From positions 1 to 46,129 of the forward strand of contig CALFFB010000204.1 of NCBI GenBank assembly GCA_937958075.1: a DNA stretch of 46,129 nt, in the 5' to 3' direction. This stretch comes from an uncultured Geobacteraceae bacterium. GTDB lineage: Bacteria; Desulfobacterota; Desulfuromonadia; Desulfuromonadales; Geopsychrobacteraceae. Positions within the stretch are counted from its first letter, which is position 1. Every line of letters begins with the position of its first letter. The notes beneath the pieces were generated by a model that searched no databases, was not told where the DNA came from, and worked only from the letters and a program-made list of their open reading frames with translations. The position numbers and the translations under genes were made by a program. Below, one piece after another: positions 7,632 through 14,952 of the stretch.

Positions 7632-9212
7632 ATGAATCTGCAGCAGGAAATCGCCAAACGGCGTACCTTCGGTATCATCAGTCACCCGGATGCGGGAAAA
7701 ACGACCCTGACGGAAAAGCTCCTTCTGTTCGGCGGTGCCATCCAGATGGCGGGCACGGTCAAGGCGCGCAAGTCAGATCGTCACGCCACCAGTGACTGGA
7801 TGAGTATCGAAAAGGAGCGGGGCATTTCCGTTTCTTCCTCGGTGATGAAGTTTGACTACCGTGACCATGAGGTCAATCTCCTCGATACCCCCGGTCACCA
7901 GGACTTTTCCGAGGATACCTACCGGGTGCTGACAGCGGTGGACAGTGCGCTGATGGTTATTGACAGCGCCAAGGGGGTCGAACCCCAGACGGAGAAACTG
8001 ATGGAGGTCTGCCGCATGCGCAACACGCCGGTGCTGACCTTTATCAACAAACTGGATCGTGAAGGGCTTGCGCCCCTGGATCTGCTGGCCGATATCGAGG
8101 AAAAACTGCAGATCGAGTGCGCGCCCCTGTCCTGGCCCATCGGCATGGGCAAGCGCTTTCGCGGGGTCTACAACCTCTACCGCAAGGAGTTGAACCTGTT
8201 CCGTCCGGGGGAGGATCGGCGCACAACGGAAGTCGTCAAGATCGGCGATCTCAGCGACCCGCAGCTTGATCAGCTCCTCGGTCGTCAGGCCGATGAGCTG
8301 CGTGCCGACATTGAACTCCTCGAAGGTGCGGCCAACCCCTTTGTCCACGAGGAATATCTGCGTGCCAACCAGACACCGGTGTTTTTCGGCAGCGCCATCA
8401 ACAACTTCGGTGTGCAGGAGATGCTCGACGCCTTTATCGAGCTGGCACCGGCGCCGGGGGTTCGGGCTACGGCGCAAAGGCCGGTGGCCCCGGACGAGCC
8501 TGAGTTTTCCGGGTTTGTGTTTAAAATCCAGGCCAATATGGATCCGGCCCATCGCGACCGTATCGCTTTTCTGCGCATCTGCTCCGGACGTTTTACCCGG
8601 GGCATGAAGGTGCGCCACCATCGCGTAGGCAAGGAAATTTCCCTGGCCAACGCCACCATCTTCATGGCCCAGGACCGTGCTCATGTTGAAGAGGCTTATC
8701 CCGGTGACATCATCGGCCTGCATAACCACGGCACCATCAAGATCGGTGATACCTTCACCGAAAAAGAGGTTCTCAAGTTTACCGGCATCCCCAGCTTCGC
8801 TCCCGAGCATTTCCGCCGGGTGCGGTTGAAGGACCCGCTGAAATCGAAACAGCTGCAGAAGGGACTGGTGCAGCTGGCCGAAGAGGGCGCGGTGCAGGTA
8901 TTCAAACCGGTCAACGGTGCGGAGTTCATCCTTGGTGCCGTCGGCGTGCTGCAGTTTGACGTGACCATGGAACGGCTCAAGGCCGAGTATAATGTCAACG
9001 CCGTTTATGAAGGGGTTGATTACACCACGGCCCGCTGGGTCAGTTGTGACGACCGGAAATTGTTTGACGAGTTTCAGAGGAAAAACCAGAACAACCTGGC
9101 AACGGATGCTGAAGGGCATCTGACCTATCTTGCCGCCAGTGAGTGGCGCCTGCAGCATACCATGGAGCAGTGGCAGGGGGTTGTCTTTCATAAATCGCGG
9201 GAGCACAGTTAG
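7632..9212 (+). CDS. prfC: Peptide chain release factor 3
   Basis: A 526-residue translational GTPase that recycles RF1/RF2 from the ribosome after peptide release. Motifs: the P-loop in SHPDAGKT (17-24), switch region KERGISVSSS, DTPGH (85-89) and NKLD (139-142). The RF3-specific segment with DWMSIEKERGI, and full length, distinguish it from EF-G. GGAG at 7625-7628 overlaps the stop of the preceding acyltransferase gene, so the two are likely cotranscribed and coupled. Confidence 0.96.
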   Translation: MNLQQEIAKRRTFGIISHPDAGKTTLTEKLLLFGGAIQMAGTVKARKSDRHATSDWMSIEKERGISVSSSVMKFDYRDHEVNLLDTPGHQDFSEDTYRVLTAVDSALMVIDSAKGVEPQTEKLMEVCRMRNTPVLTFINKLDREGLAPLDLLADIEEKLQIECAPLSWPIGMGKRFRGVYNLYRKELNLFRPGEDRRTTEVVKIGDLSDPQLDQLLGRQADELRADIELLEGAANPFVHEEYLRANQTPVFFGSAINNFGVQEMLDAFIELAPAPGVRATAQRPVAPDEPEFSGFVFKIQANMDPAHRDRIAFLRICSGRFTRGMKVRHHRVGKEISLANATIFMAQDRAHVEEAYPGDIIGLHNHGTIKIGDTFTEKEVLKFTGIPSFAPEHFRRVRLKDPLKSKQLQKGLVQLAEEGAVQVFKPVNGAEFILGAVGVLQFDVTMERLKAEYNVNAVYEGVDYTTARWVSCDDRKLFDEFQRKNQNNLATDAEGHLTYLAASEWRLQHTMEQWQGVVFHKSREHS

Positions 9213-9321
9213 CTTTCCGTCCGGAAACCTGCACCCTGTCCATCGGCATGTCCGGACGAGCACCTGTTGGGATAGTACGCTTGCACAAGGGAGAGTTTCG
9301 ATCCTCCAGACAGGAACCAAG

Positions 9322-12006
9322 ATGTTCAATCGCCCCTTATCAGGAACAATCCGCGGTCGGCTGATCCAGGTCGCCATGGTATCGGTGCTGGTCCTGTTGG
9401 CCGTATCCGGCGGACTGTACCTGATGTTGCTGCAGTTGCGCCACGACGTGGATACTCTGGTCGAGGAGCGTTTGAACCAGGTCGTCACCAACGCCCGCCA
9501 CAGCCGCAGTTTCGGCCTGATCCATGCGCGCCTGAGCGTTTTTCGCGAAGCCTTTTACGGTCGCCAGCAGCTGGTGGAGTCGGAAAGCCAGGCCGTTGCC
9601 CGGCTCATGAACGAGCTTGTCGCTGATATCACCGACCCGGACCTGAAATCCCTCCTGGTTGACATGCAGGATGAATTTCAGACCTATCTGGTCAGGGTAC
9701 GCTGGACCAACACCCTGCATCAGTGGCGGCTGATGCAGGCGGAGGAAATCAGTGAGCTTGTGCAGTACGCCCAGCAACTGATTACGGATTTGAGCGGAGA
9801 AGAGGGGGGGATCGATGATCGGCTGCGCGTTTTCGATACCCGTGTCCGTCTGCGGCGTATCCGCGAAGGGGTTGAAGGTGTCACGCAAAGCGTGCGCCAG
9901 CGCCTGGAGCAATCCTCCCCGCTATCCGTTGCTGCCGCCAGCCCGCCGCCTCTGGCGACGGATTTTCAGTTGCTGTACGCCCTGGCCGCCCCCCTGCAGG
10001 AGCTGCTGTCGCCCCTGGATCGGGTCGGCCGTGAACTGTCGGCACGGTTGCAGTATCTGGAGTATCTGATCCGTCAATATCACAGCACCATGGAGCGTCT
10101 CGCCGAACGCGACCGCCGCCAGCAGGAACTCAGCGACCGGATCGTCGCGGTCATGGCGGATCTGGATCGGCGCAATACGGAGGCTGTTGCTGTTGCCCGC
10201 GATGAAATCCGCACGGCCCTGACCGCAACCTTCAGTACCGTGCTGGCCCTGCTCCTGGTGTCTCTGTCCCTGGTGCTGCTCAGTTACCGTTATCTGTTTA
10301 AAAAGTATATTCAGCAGCCCATGGCCCAGGTCAGCTCCCGCCTGAAGGACTTTCAGGACGGAGATCACCACACCCCGCTGGTGTTGGGCCGTCGCGATGA
10401 ATGGGCCGATATCGAGCTGGGTTTCAACAGTATGCTCGAAAGCCTTGACGAAAGTCTGATGGCCCTGCGCGAGTCGGAACAGCGCTACCGGGAGATATTC
10501 ACCAACTCCAAAGAGGGCATTTTTCGCTCAACCCTCGATGGCCGCTTTGTCGCCCTCAATCCGGCGGCGGTGGCGATGCTCGGACATGCGTCGGAGGCAG
10601 ACGCCATCGCCTACTACCGGGACCTGTCGACCCAGCTGTACAAGTTTGCCGACGCCCGCCAGCGGATTCTGGAGGGACTGGCCCAGTATGGCCGGATCAG
10701 TGGCTTTGAAACCCAGGTCATACGCCTGGACGGCACCAGTTTCTGGGCGTCCATCAACAATCATCTGGTCTATGACGCCGACGGCAACGCCCTGTATATC
10801 GAGGGTACGGTGCAGGATGTCTCGGCGCGACGGGCCGCCCAGGACGCGCTGTTCAAGCTGAAGAGCTATCTGCAGAAGATCATCGATTCCATGCCGTCAA
10901 TCCTTATCGGTGTCGACCGTGATCTCAAAGTGACCCTGTGGAACGCTCGCGCCGAAGCCAAGACAGGCCTGGCGGCCAAACGGGTGCTGGGTATGCCCCT
11001 GCCGCAGCTGGGCAGGGTGTTCAGCCTGGATGTTTATCTGCCGGCTTTAAACGAGGTGATTGAGGAGCAGAAGCCCCTGCGCCTGCAGAGAATTCCCAGC
11101 CCCTTTTCCGAGACGGAACAGCAAGAGCGCTATTTCGATATTATCGCCTACCCCCTGGCGGAAGGAGAAGCGGACGGTACCGTGATTCACCTGGATGATG
11201 TGACGGAACAGGTGCGTATGGAGCAGATGATGGTCCAGGCGGAAAAAATGGAGTCCATCGCCGGGCTGGCGGCGGGTTTCGCTCATGAAATCAACAATCC
11301 CCTGGCGATTATCATGCAGAATGTGCAGGTTCTGGAGCGGCGTTTGTCGCCGGAGCTGAAGAAAAATCATGAGGTGGCGGCAGCCCGTGGCAGTAGTATG
11401 GAGGTCATTTCCGGCTATATTCAGGATCGTGGCTGTGATGACATTCTGCGCTCCATTACCAACGCCGGCGCCCGGGCGGCGAAAATTGTCGAAAATATCC
11501 AGGTGTTCAGCCGGCGCAGCACCAGTGATTTTCAGTTGCATCCGTTGATTGATATTGTTGAGCGCGGACTGGAACTGGCGGCCAGCGACTATGATATGCG
11601 GCGTGAACTGGATTTCGGCCGGGTCAGGGTTCTGCGTGATTTTCAGTCGGCACCAAGGGTGCTGTGTGACGCCGGTCAGCTGCAGCACTGTCTGCTTATC
11701 CTGCTGAAAAATGCGGCCCAGGCCCTGCAGGGGCATGCCGATCCGCAGATTCAGCTGCGCGTCAGCGCTACCCGGGATGATGTCTGTCTGCAGGTCGAGG
11801 ATAACGGTGTCGGTATGGATGAGGCGGTCAGGCTCCGCGTTTTTGATCCCTTCTATACGACCAGGGAGGTTGGTGCCGGCACCGGTCTGGGTCTGTCCAC
11901 GGCCTACTATATCGTGACCCAGAATCATCAGGGCCGCATGGCGGTGAGCTCCAGGCCGGGGGAGGGCAGCCGCTTTGAAATCTGTCTGCCCGTTAGTGCC
12001 GCTTAA
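9322..12006 (+). CDS. Membrane-bound PAS sensor histidine kinase
   Basis: An 894-residue hybrid-free sensor kinase. Reading from the N-terminus: TM1 (about 16-38), an extracytoplasmic helical region of about 260 residues, TM2 (about 300-325), a HAMP-like linker, PAS1 (about 385-505), PAS2 (about 514-625), and a HisKA segment with the phosphoacceptor H655 in AHEINNPL. The ATPase domain shows N797, DNGVGMD (827-833) and GAGTGLGLS. AGGAA at 9312-9316 supports the ATG at 9322; the frame is open further upstream into the end of prfC but lacks a better start. No response regulator gene is adjacent, so its partner is elsewhere. The signal is unknown. Confidence 0.9.
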   Translation: MFNRPLSGTIRGRLIQVAMVSVLVLLAVSGGLYLMLLQLRHDVDTLVEERLNQVVTNARHSRSFGLIHARLSVFREAFYGRQQLVESESQAVARLMNELVADITDPDLKSLLVDMQDEFQTYLVRVRWTNTLHQWRLMQAEEISELVQYAQQLITDLSGEEGGIDDRLRVFDTRVRLRRIREGVEGVTQSVRQRLEQSSPLSVAAASPPPLATDFQLLYALAAPLQELLSPLDRVGRELSARLQYLEYLIRQYHSTMERLAERDRRQQELSDRIVAVMADLDRRNTEAVAVARDEIRTALTATFSTVLALLLVSLSLVLLSYRYLFKKYIQQPMAQVSSRLKDFQDGDHHTPLVLGRRDEWADIELGFNSMLESLDESLMALRESEQRYREIFTNSKEGIFRSTLDGRFVALNPAAVAMLGHASEADAIAYYRDLSTQLYKFADARQRILEGLAQYGRISGFETQVIRLDGTSFWASINNHLVYDADGNALYIEGTVQDVSARRAAQDALFKLKSYLQKIIDSMPSILIGVDRDLKVTLWNARAEAKTGLAAKRVLGMPLPQLGRVFSLDVYLPALNEVIEEQKPLRLQRIPSPFSETEQQERYFDIIAYPLAEGEADGTVIHLDDVTEQVRMEQMMVQAEKMESIAGLAAGFAHEINNPLAIIMQNVQVLERRLSPELKKNHEVAAARGSSMEVISGYIQDRGCDDILRSITNAGARAAKIVENIQVFSRRSTSDFQLHPLIDIVERGLELAASDYDMRRELDFGRVRVLRDFQSAPRVLCDAGQLQHCLLILLKNAAQALQGHADPQIQLRVSATRDDVCLQVEDNGVGMDEAVRLRVFDPFYTTREVGAGTGLGLSTAYYIVTQNHQGRMAVSSRPGEGSRFEICLPVSAA

Positions 12007-12105
12007 GGGTTGTTCGGGCGTATTCAAGGCGCCAGTCCCCCTGGTCATGGGCGTCACCAGACCCTGCTGAACAACTGCATTTGATCAGAACAAGGAGTTT
12101 TATCG

Positions 12106-13500
12106 ATGGCTGCCACCAGACCACGTTCCGTTATCACGTCTCTGCTGGGCGCGACCCAGCCACAGTCAGGCCTCAGGGTGTGCGGCTGGGCGCGTTCCGT
12201 GCGCAAGGGCAAGGGGGTCGCCTTTGTTGCCCTGAACGATGGCAGTTGCCTGGCCCACCTGCAGATTGTCATAACGGAAGATCTGGCCAATTTTGCCGAG
12301 GTCACCAGGGCGGGAACAGGGGCCTGCTTTGAGGTCATCGGCGATCTGGTGGCGTCGCCGGCAGCTGAACAGCAATGGGAGCTGCAGGCGGCAAAGGTCA
12401 CCATTCTGGGTGCCGCCGATGCCGAATATCCTCTGCAGAAGAAGCGCCACAGCTTTGAGTACCTGCGTTCCGTGGCCCATCTGCGGCCGCGGGCCAACAC
12501 CTTTGGCGCGGTGTTTCGCCTGCGCAGCGCCCTGTCCTTTGCGGTTCACCGCTTTTTTCAGGAACGTGGTTTTCTGTATGTTCATACGCCGATCATCACC
12601 ACCAACGATTGCGAGGGTGCCGGTGAGCTGTTCCGGGTGACGACCCTTGATCCCCGGCATCCGCCTCTGGTTGACGGGCAGGTCGACTGGTCGCAGGATT
12701 TCTTTGGAGAAAAAGCCGGGCTGACGGTCAGTGGCCAGCTGCAGGGGGAGCTGTTCGCCACGGCTTTCTCCGATATTTACACCTTTGGTCCGACCTTTCG
12801 CGCGGAGAATTCCAACACCAGCCGGCATGCCAGTGAATTCTGGATGATCGAGCCGGAAGTGGCTTTTGTCGATCTGGCGGGAATCTGTCAGCTGGCAGAG
12901 GACTTCTTCCGCTACCTGGTACAGTATGCCCTCGATCATTGCCGGGAGGATGTCCGCTTTTTCGACGAGCGGGTCGCACCGGGGCTGCTGGATCGTCTGC
13001 AGCAACTGGCGCAGACGCCTTTTGGACGCATGTCCTACAGTGATGCCATAGAGCATCTGCAACGCAGCGGTCGCGATTTTGCCTTTCCCGTGACCTGGGG
13101 GAGCGATCTGCAGACGGAGCATGAACGCTACCTCACCGAAGAAGTGGTGGGCGGCCCGCTGTTTGTCACCGATTACCCGAAAGACATCAAGGCCTTTTAC
13201 ATGCGCCTGAATGACGACAACAAGACGGTGGCGGCCATGGACCTGCTGGTGCCCCGGGTCGGTGAGATCATCGGCGGCAGCCAGCGCGAAGAGCGCCTGC
13301 CCCTGCTGGAGCAACGGTTGGCGGAGTACGACATTCCGGTGGAGTCGCTGGACTGGTATCTTGACATCCGCCGCTGGGGGAGCTGCCCTCACGCCGGTTT
13401 CGGCCTGGGTTTCGAGCGACTGCTCATGTACCTGACGGGGATGGAGAATATCCGCGACGTCATTCCCTTTCCCCGGACACCGGGTCAGGCGCGGTTTTGA
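12106..13500 (+). CDS. asnS: Asparaginyl-tRNA synthetase
   Basis: A 464-residue class IIb aminoacyl-tRNA synthetase that charges tRNA-Asn. An N-terminal OB-fold anticodon-binding domain (about 20-110) precedes the catalytic core. Visible core elements include FRAENSNTSRHASEFWMIEPE (motif 2 region) and GFGLGFERLLMYLTG (motif 3). The C-terminal DVIPFPRTPGQARF end is characteristic of AsnRS. AAGGAG at 12092-12097 supports the ATG. Possession of asnS implies direct Asn-tRNA charging, although an indirect route may also exist elsewhere. Confidence 0.96.
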   Translation: MAATRPRSVITSLLGATQPQSGLRVCGWARSVRKGKGVAFVALNDGSCLAHLQIVITEDLANFAEVTRAGTGACFEVIGDLVASPAAEQQWELQAAKVTILGAADAEYPLQKKRHSFEYLRSVAHLRPRANTFGAVFRLRSALSFAVHRFFQERGFLYVHTPIITTNDCEGAGELFRVTTLDPRHPPLVDGQVDWSQDFFGEKAGLTVSGQLQGELFATAFSDIYTFGPTFRAENSNTSRHASEFWMIEPEVAFVDLAGICQLAEDFFRYLVQYALDHCREDVRFFDERVAPGLLDRLQQLAQTPFGRMSYSDAIEHLQRSGRDFAFPVTWGSDLQTEHERYLTEEVVGGPLFVTDYPKDIKAFYMRLNDDNKTVAAMDLLVPRVGEIIGGSQREERLPLLEQRLAEYDIPVESLDWYLDIRRWGSCPHAGFGLGFERLLMYLTGMENIRDVIPFPRTPGQARF

Positions 13501-13551
13501 TGGATGTTTGCTGCCTGATACTGGTGGCGACAGTAGAAAGCCGTTTGACAG

Positions 13552-13580
13552 TTTACAAAAGGCCGGACACTTGCTAGACT
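13552..13580 (+). promoter_or_regulatory. Putative promoter of the TAXI-TRAP operon
   Basis: TTTACA (13552-13557) and TAGACT (13575-13580) are separated by 17 nt, about 100 bp before the TAXI binding-protein gene. A TTGACA at 13545-13550 lies slightly too far upstream for the same -10. Confidence 0.45.
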
Positions 13581-13681
13581 CTGTCAGTGCTCATTAAGAT
13601 GGCGGCTGTGCCAGCTGTCAGATGTCCTTCCCGATCCGTTACAGGCGGATCCACCATCACCGTATCAAGGAGGTTTCACCA

Positions 13682-14650
13682 ATGAAAAAACTGTTCATGT
13701 ACGTGTTGGCAATGGTTGTTGCCGTCGGTTTCGCGCCGCTTCCCGAAGCGCAGGCAAACCAGTTTGTCACCATCGGCACCGGCGGGGTCACCGGCGTTTA
13801 CTATCCGACGGGCGGTGCTATCTGTCGTCTGGTCAACAAGGATCGCAAGGAGCATGGCATCCGTTGTTCCGTTGAAAGTACCGGCGGTTCCATCTATAAC
13901 CTCAATACCATTGCCGCCAAGGAAATGGATCTGGGCGTTGTCCAGTCCGACTGGCAGTATCACGCCTACAACGGCACCAGCCGCTTTGAAGAAGCCGGAG
14001 CGAACAAGGACCTGCGCGCTGTCTTCTCCATTCATCCCGAGCCCTACACTGTTGTCGCCCGGGCTGATGCCGGCGTCAAGAATTTCCAGGATCTCAAAGG
14101 CAAGCGCGTTAACGTCGGCAACCCCGGTTCCGGCCAGCGCAGCACCACCGATGTTCTGCTCAACGCTCTGGGCTGGACCCTGAACGACTTCGCCCTGGCC
14201 TCCGAGCTCAAGCCCGCCGAGCAGTCCGCCGCCATGTGCGACAACCGGGTTGACGCCATCATCTACACCGTCGGCCATCCCAACGGTTCCATCCAGGAAG
14301 CGACGACCGCCTGTGATGCCGTGCTGGTCAACGTGACCGGCCCCGAAGTCGACAAGCTGATCGCCGATAACGATTACTATCGTAAAGCGGTTATTCCTGC
14401 CGGTATGTATCGTGGTAACAACGAGGACGCCATCACCTTTGGTGTCGGCGCGACCTTTGTTTCCTCCACCAACGTGCCCGAAGATGTGATCTATCATGTC
14501 GTCAAGGCGGTGTTTGACAACTTTGAAGATTTCAAGCGCCTGCACCCGGCCTTTGAAAACCTGAAAAAAGAAGAAATGATCAAGGATGGTCTCTCCGCGC
14601 CACTGCATGACGGGGCGATCAAATACTACAAGGAAGCAGGCTTGATGTAA
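13682..14650 (+). CDS. TAXI family TRAP transporter solute-binding protein
   Basis: A 322-residue periplasmic receptor of the TAXI (TRAP-associated extracytoplasmic immunogenic) family, the capture subunit of a TRAP secondary transporter. The signal peptide covers about residues 1-25 (MKKLFMYVLAMVV to a QANQ cleavage region). The mature N-terminus FVTIGTGGVTGVYYPTGGAI is the family hallmark, followed by VNVGNPGSGQRST. AAGGAGG (13667-13673) is 8 nt from the ATG at 13682. A very strong terminator and a long palindrome separate it from the permease gene, which would give excess binding protein. The substrate is unknown; dicarboxylates or glutamate are known for some relatives. Confidence 0.93.
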   Translation: MKKLFMYVLAMVVAVGFAPLPEAQANQFVTIGTGGVTGVYYPTGGAICRLVNKDRKEHGIRCSVESTGGSIYNLNTIAAKEMDLGVVQSDWQYHAYNGTSRFEEAGANKDLRAVFSIHPEPYTVVARADAGVKNFQDLKGKRVNVGNPGSGQRSTTDVLLNALGWTLNDFALASELKPAEQSAAMCDNRVDAIIYTVGHPNGSIQEATTACDAVLVNVTGPEVDKLIADNDYYRKAVIPAGMYRGNNEDAITFGVGATFVSSTNVPEDVIYHVVKAVFDNFEDFKRLHPAFENLKKEEMIKDGLSAPLHDGAIKYYKEAGLM

Positions 14651-14663
14651 TCGATCATGGCCG

Positions 14664-14698
14664 AAAAAATGCACCGCTTCGGCGGTGCATTTTTTTTT
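14664..14698 (+). terminator. Strong rho-independent terminator after the TAXI gene
   Basis: TGCACCGC (14670-14677) pairs with GCGGTGCA (14682-14689) around a TTCG tetraloop, with an upstream A-run and nine T residues after the stem. It is only 13 nt past the stop codon and precedes the permease gene of the same transporter, so partial readthrough may set the binding-protein:permease ratio. Confidence 0.9.
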
Positions 14699-14732
14699 GC
14701 AGAAAACGTAACTCTTCACCACAATCTCGAGG

Positions 14733-14839
14733 GCAGGGTTCGGGTTCCCGTGACAAGGGCGTCTGTCGCCACGGACGGCGACAGTCGAACGGCCATGGAC
14801 GGCGCAAAGTGTCCCTTGGAACGGGAATCCGAACCCTGC
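14733..14839. repeat. 107-bp imperfect palindrome with nested hairpin
   Basis: Arms 14733-14759 and 14813-14839 are inverted repeats matching at 24 of 27 positions, beginning GCAGGGTTCGG and ending CCGAACCCTGC. Nested between them an 8-bp perfect hairpin pairs 14763-14770 with 14777-14784. The RNA or DNA could form a long branched stem. No coding capacity is seen. It may be an mRNA processing or stabilising element between the binding-protein and permease genes, or a small palindromic mobile repeat; a second copy was not recognised in this window. Confidence 0.75.
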
Positions 14840-14952
14840 GCTGAATAGTTACCGGAAAACTGCAAATAACAGATGTTGTCTTTGTGGCTCTGCATGGCGG
14901 GGGATACGTCATGATGCAGGGTGTTTACACGTTTCGATCCAGATGAAGGGGC

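Noticed and set aside
7773..9491. Minus-strand open frame of 572 codons opposite prfC
   Set aside because: Antisense to a conserved GTPase gene; composition is that of a reverse-complement shadow.
14733..14839. Integron attC site or CRISPR-like repeat
   Set aside because: There are no RYYYAAC/GTTRRRY core sites at the palindrome ends, no integrase gene and no regularly spaced repeats.
14915..14947. Eleven-codon ORF just before the TRAP permease gene
   Set aside because: Short, of ordinary composition and without a convincing ribosome-binding site; length is within chance.
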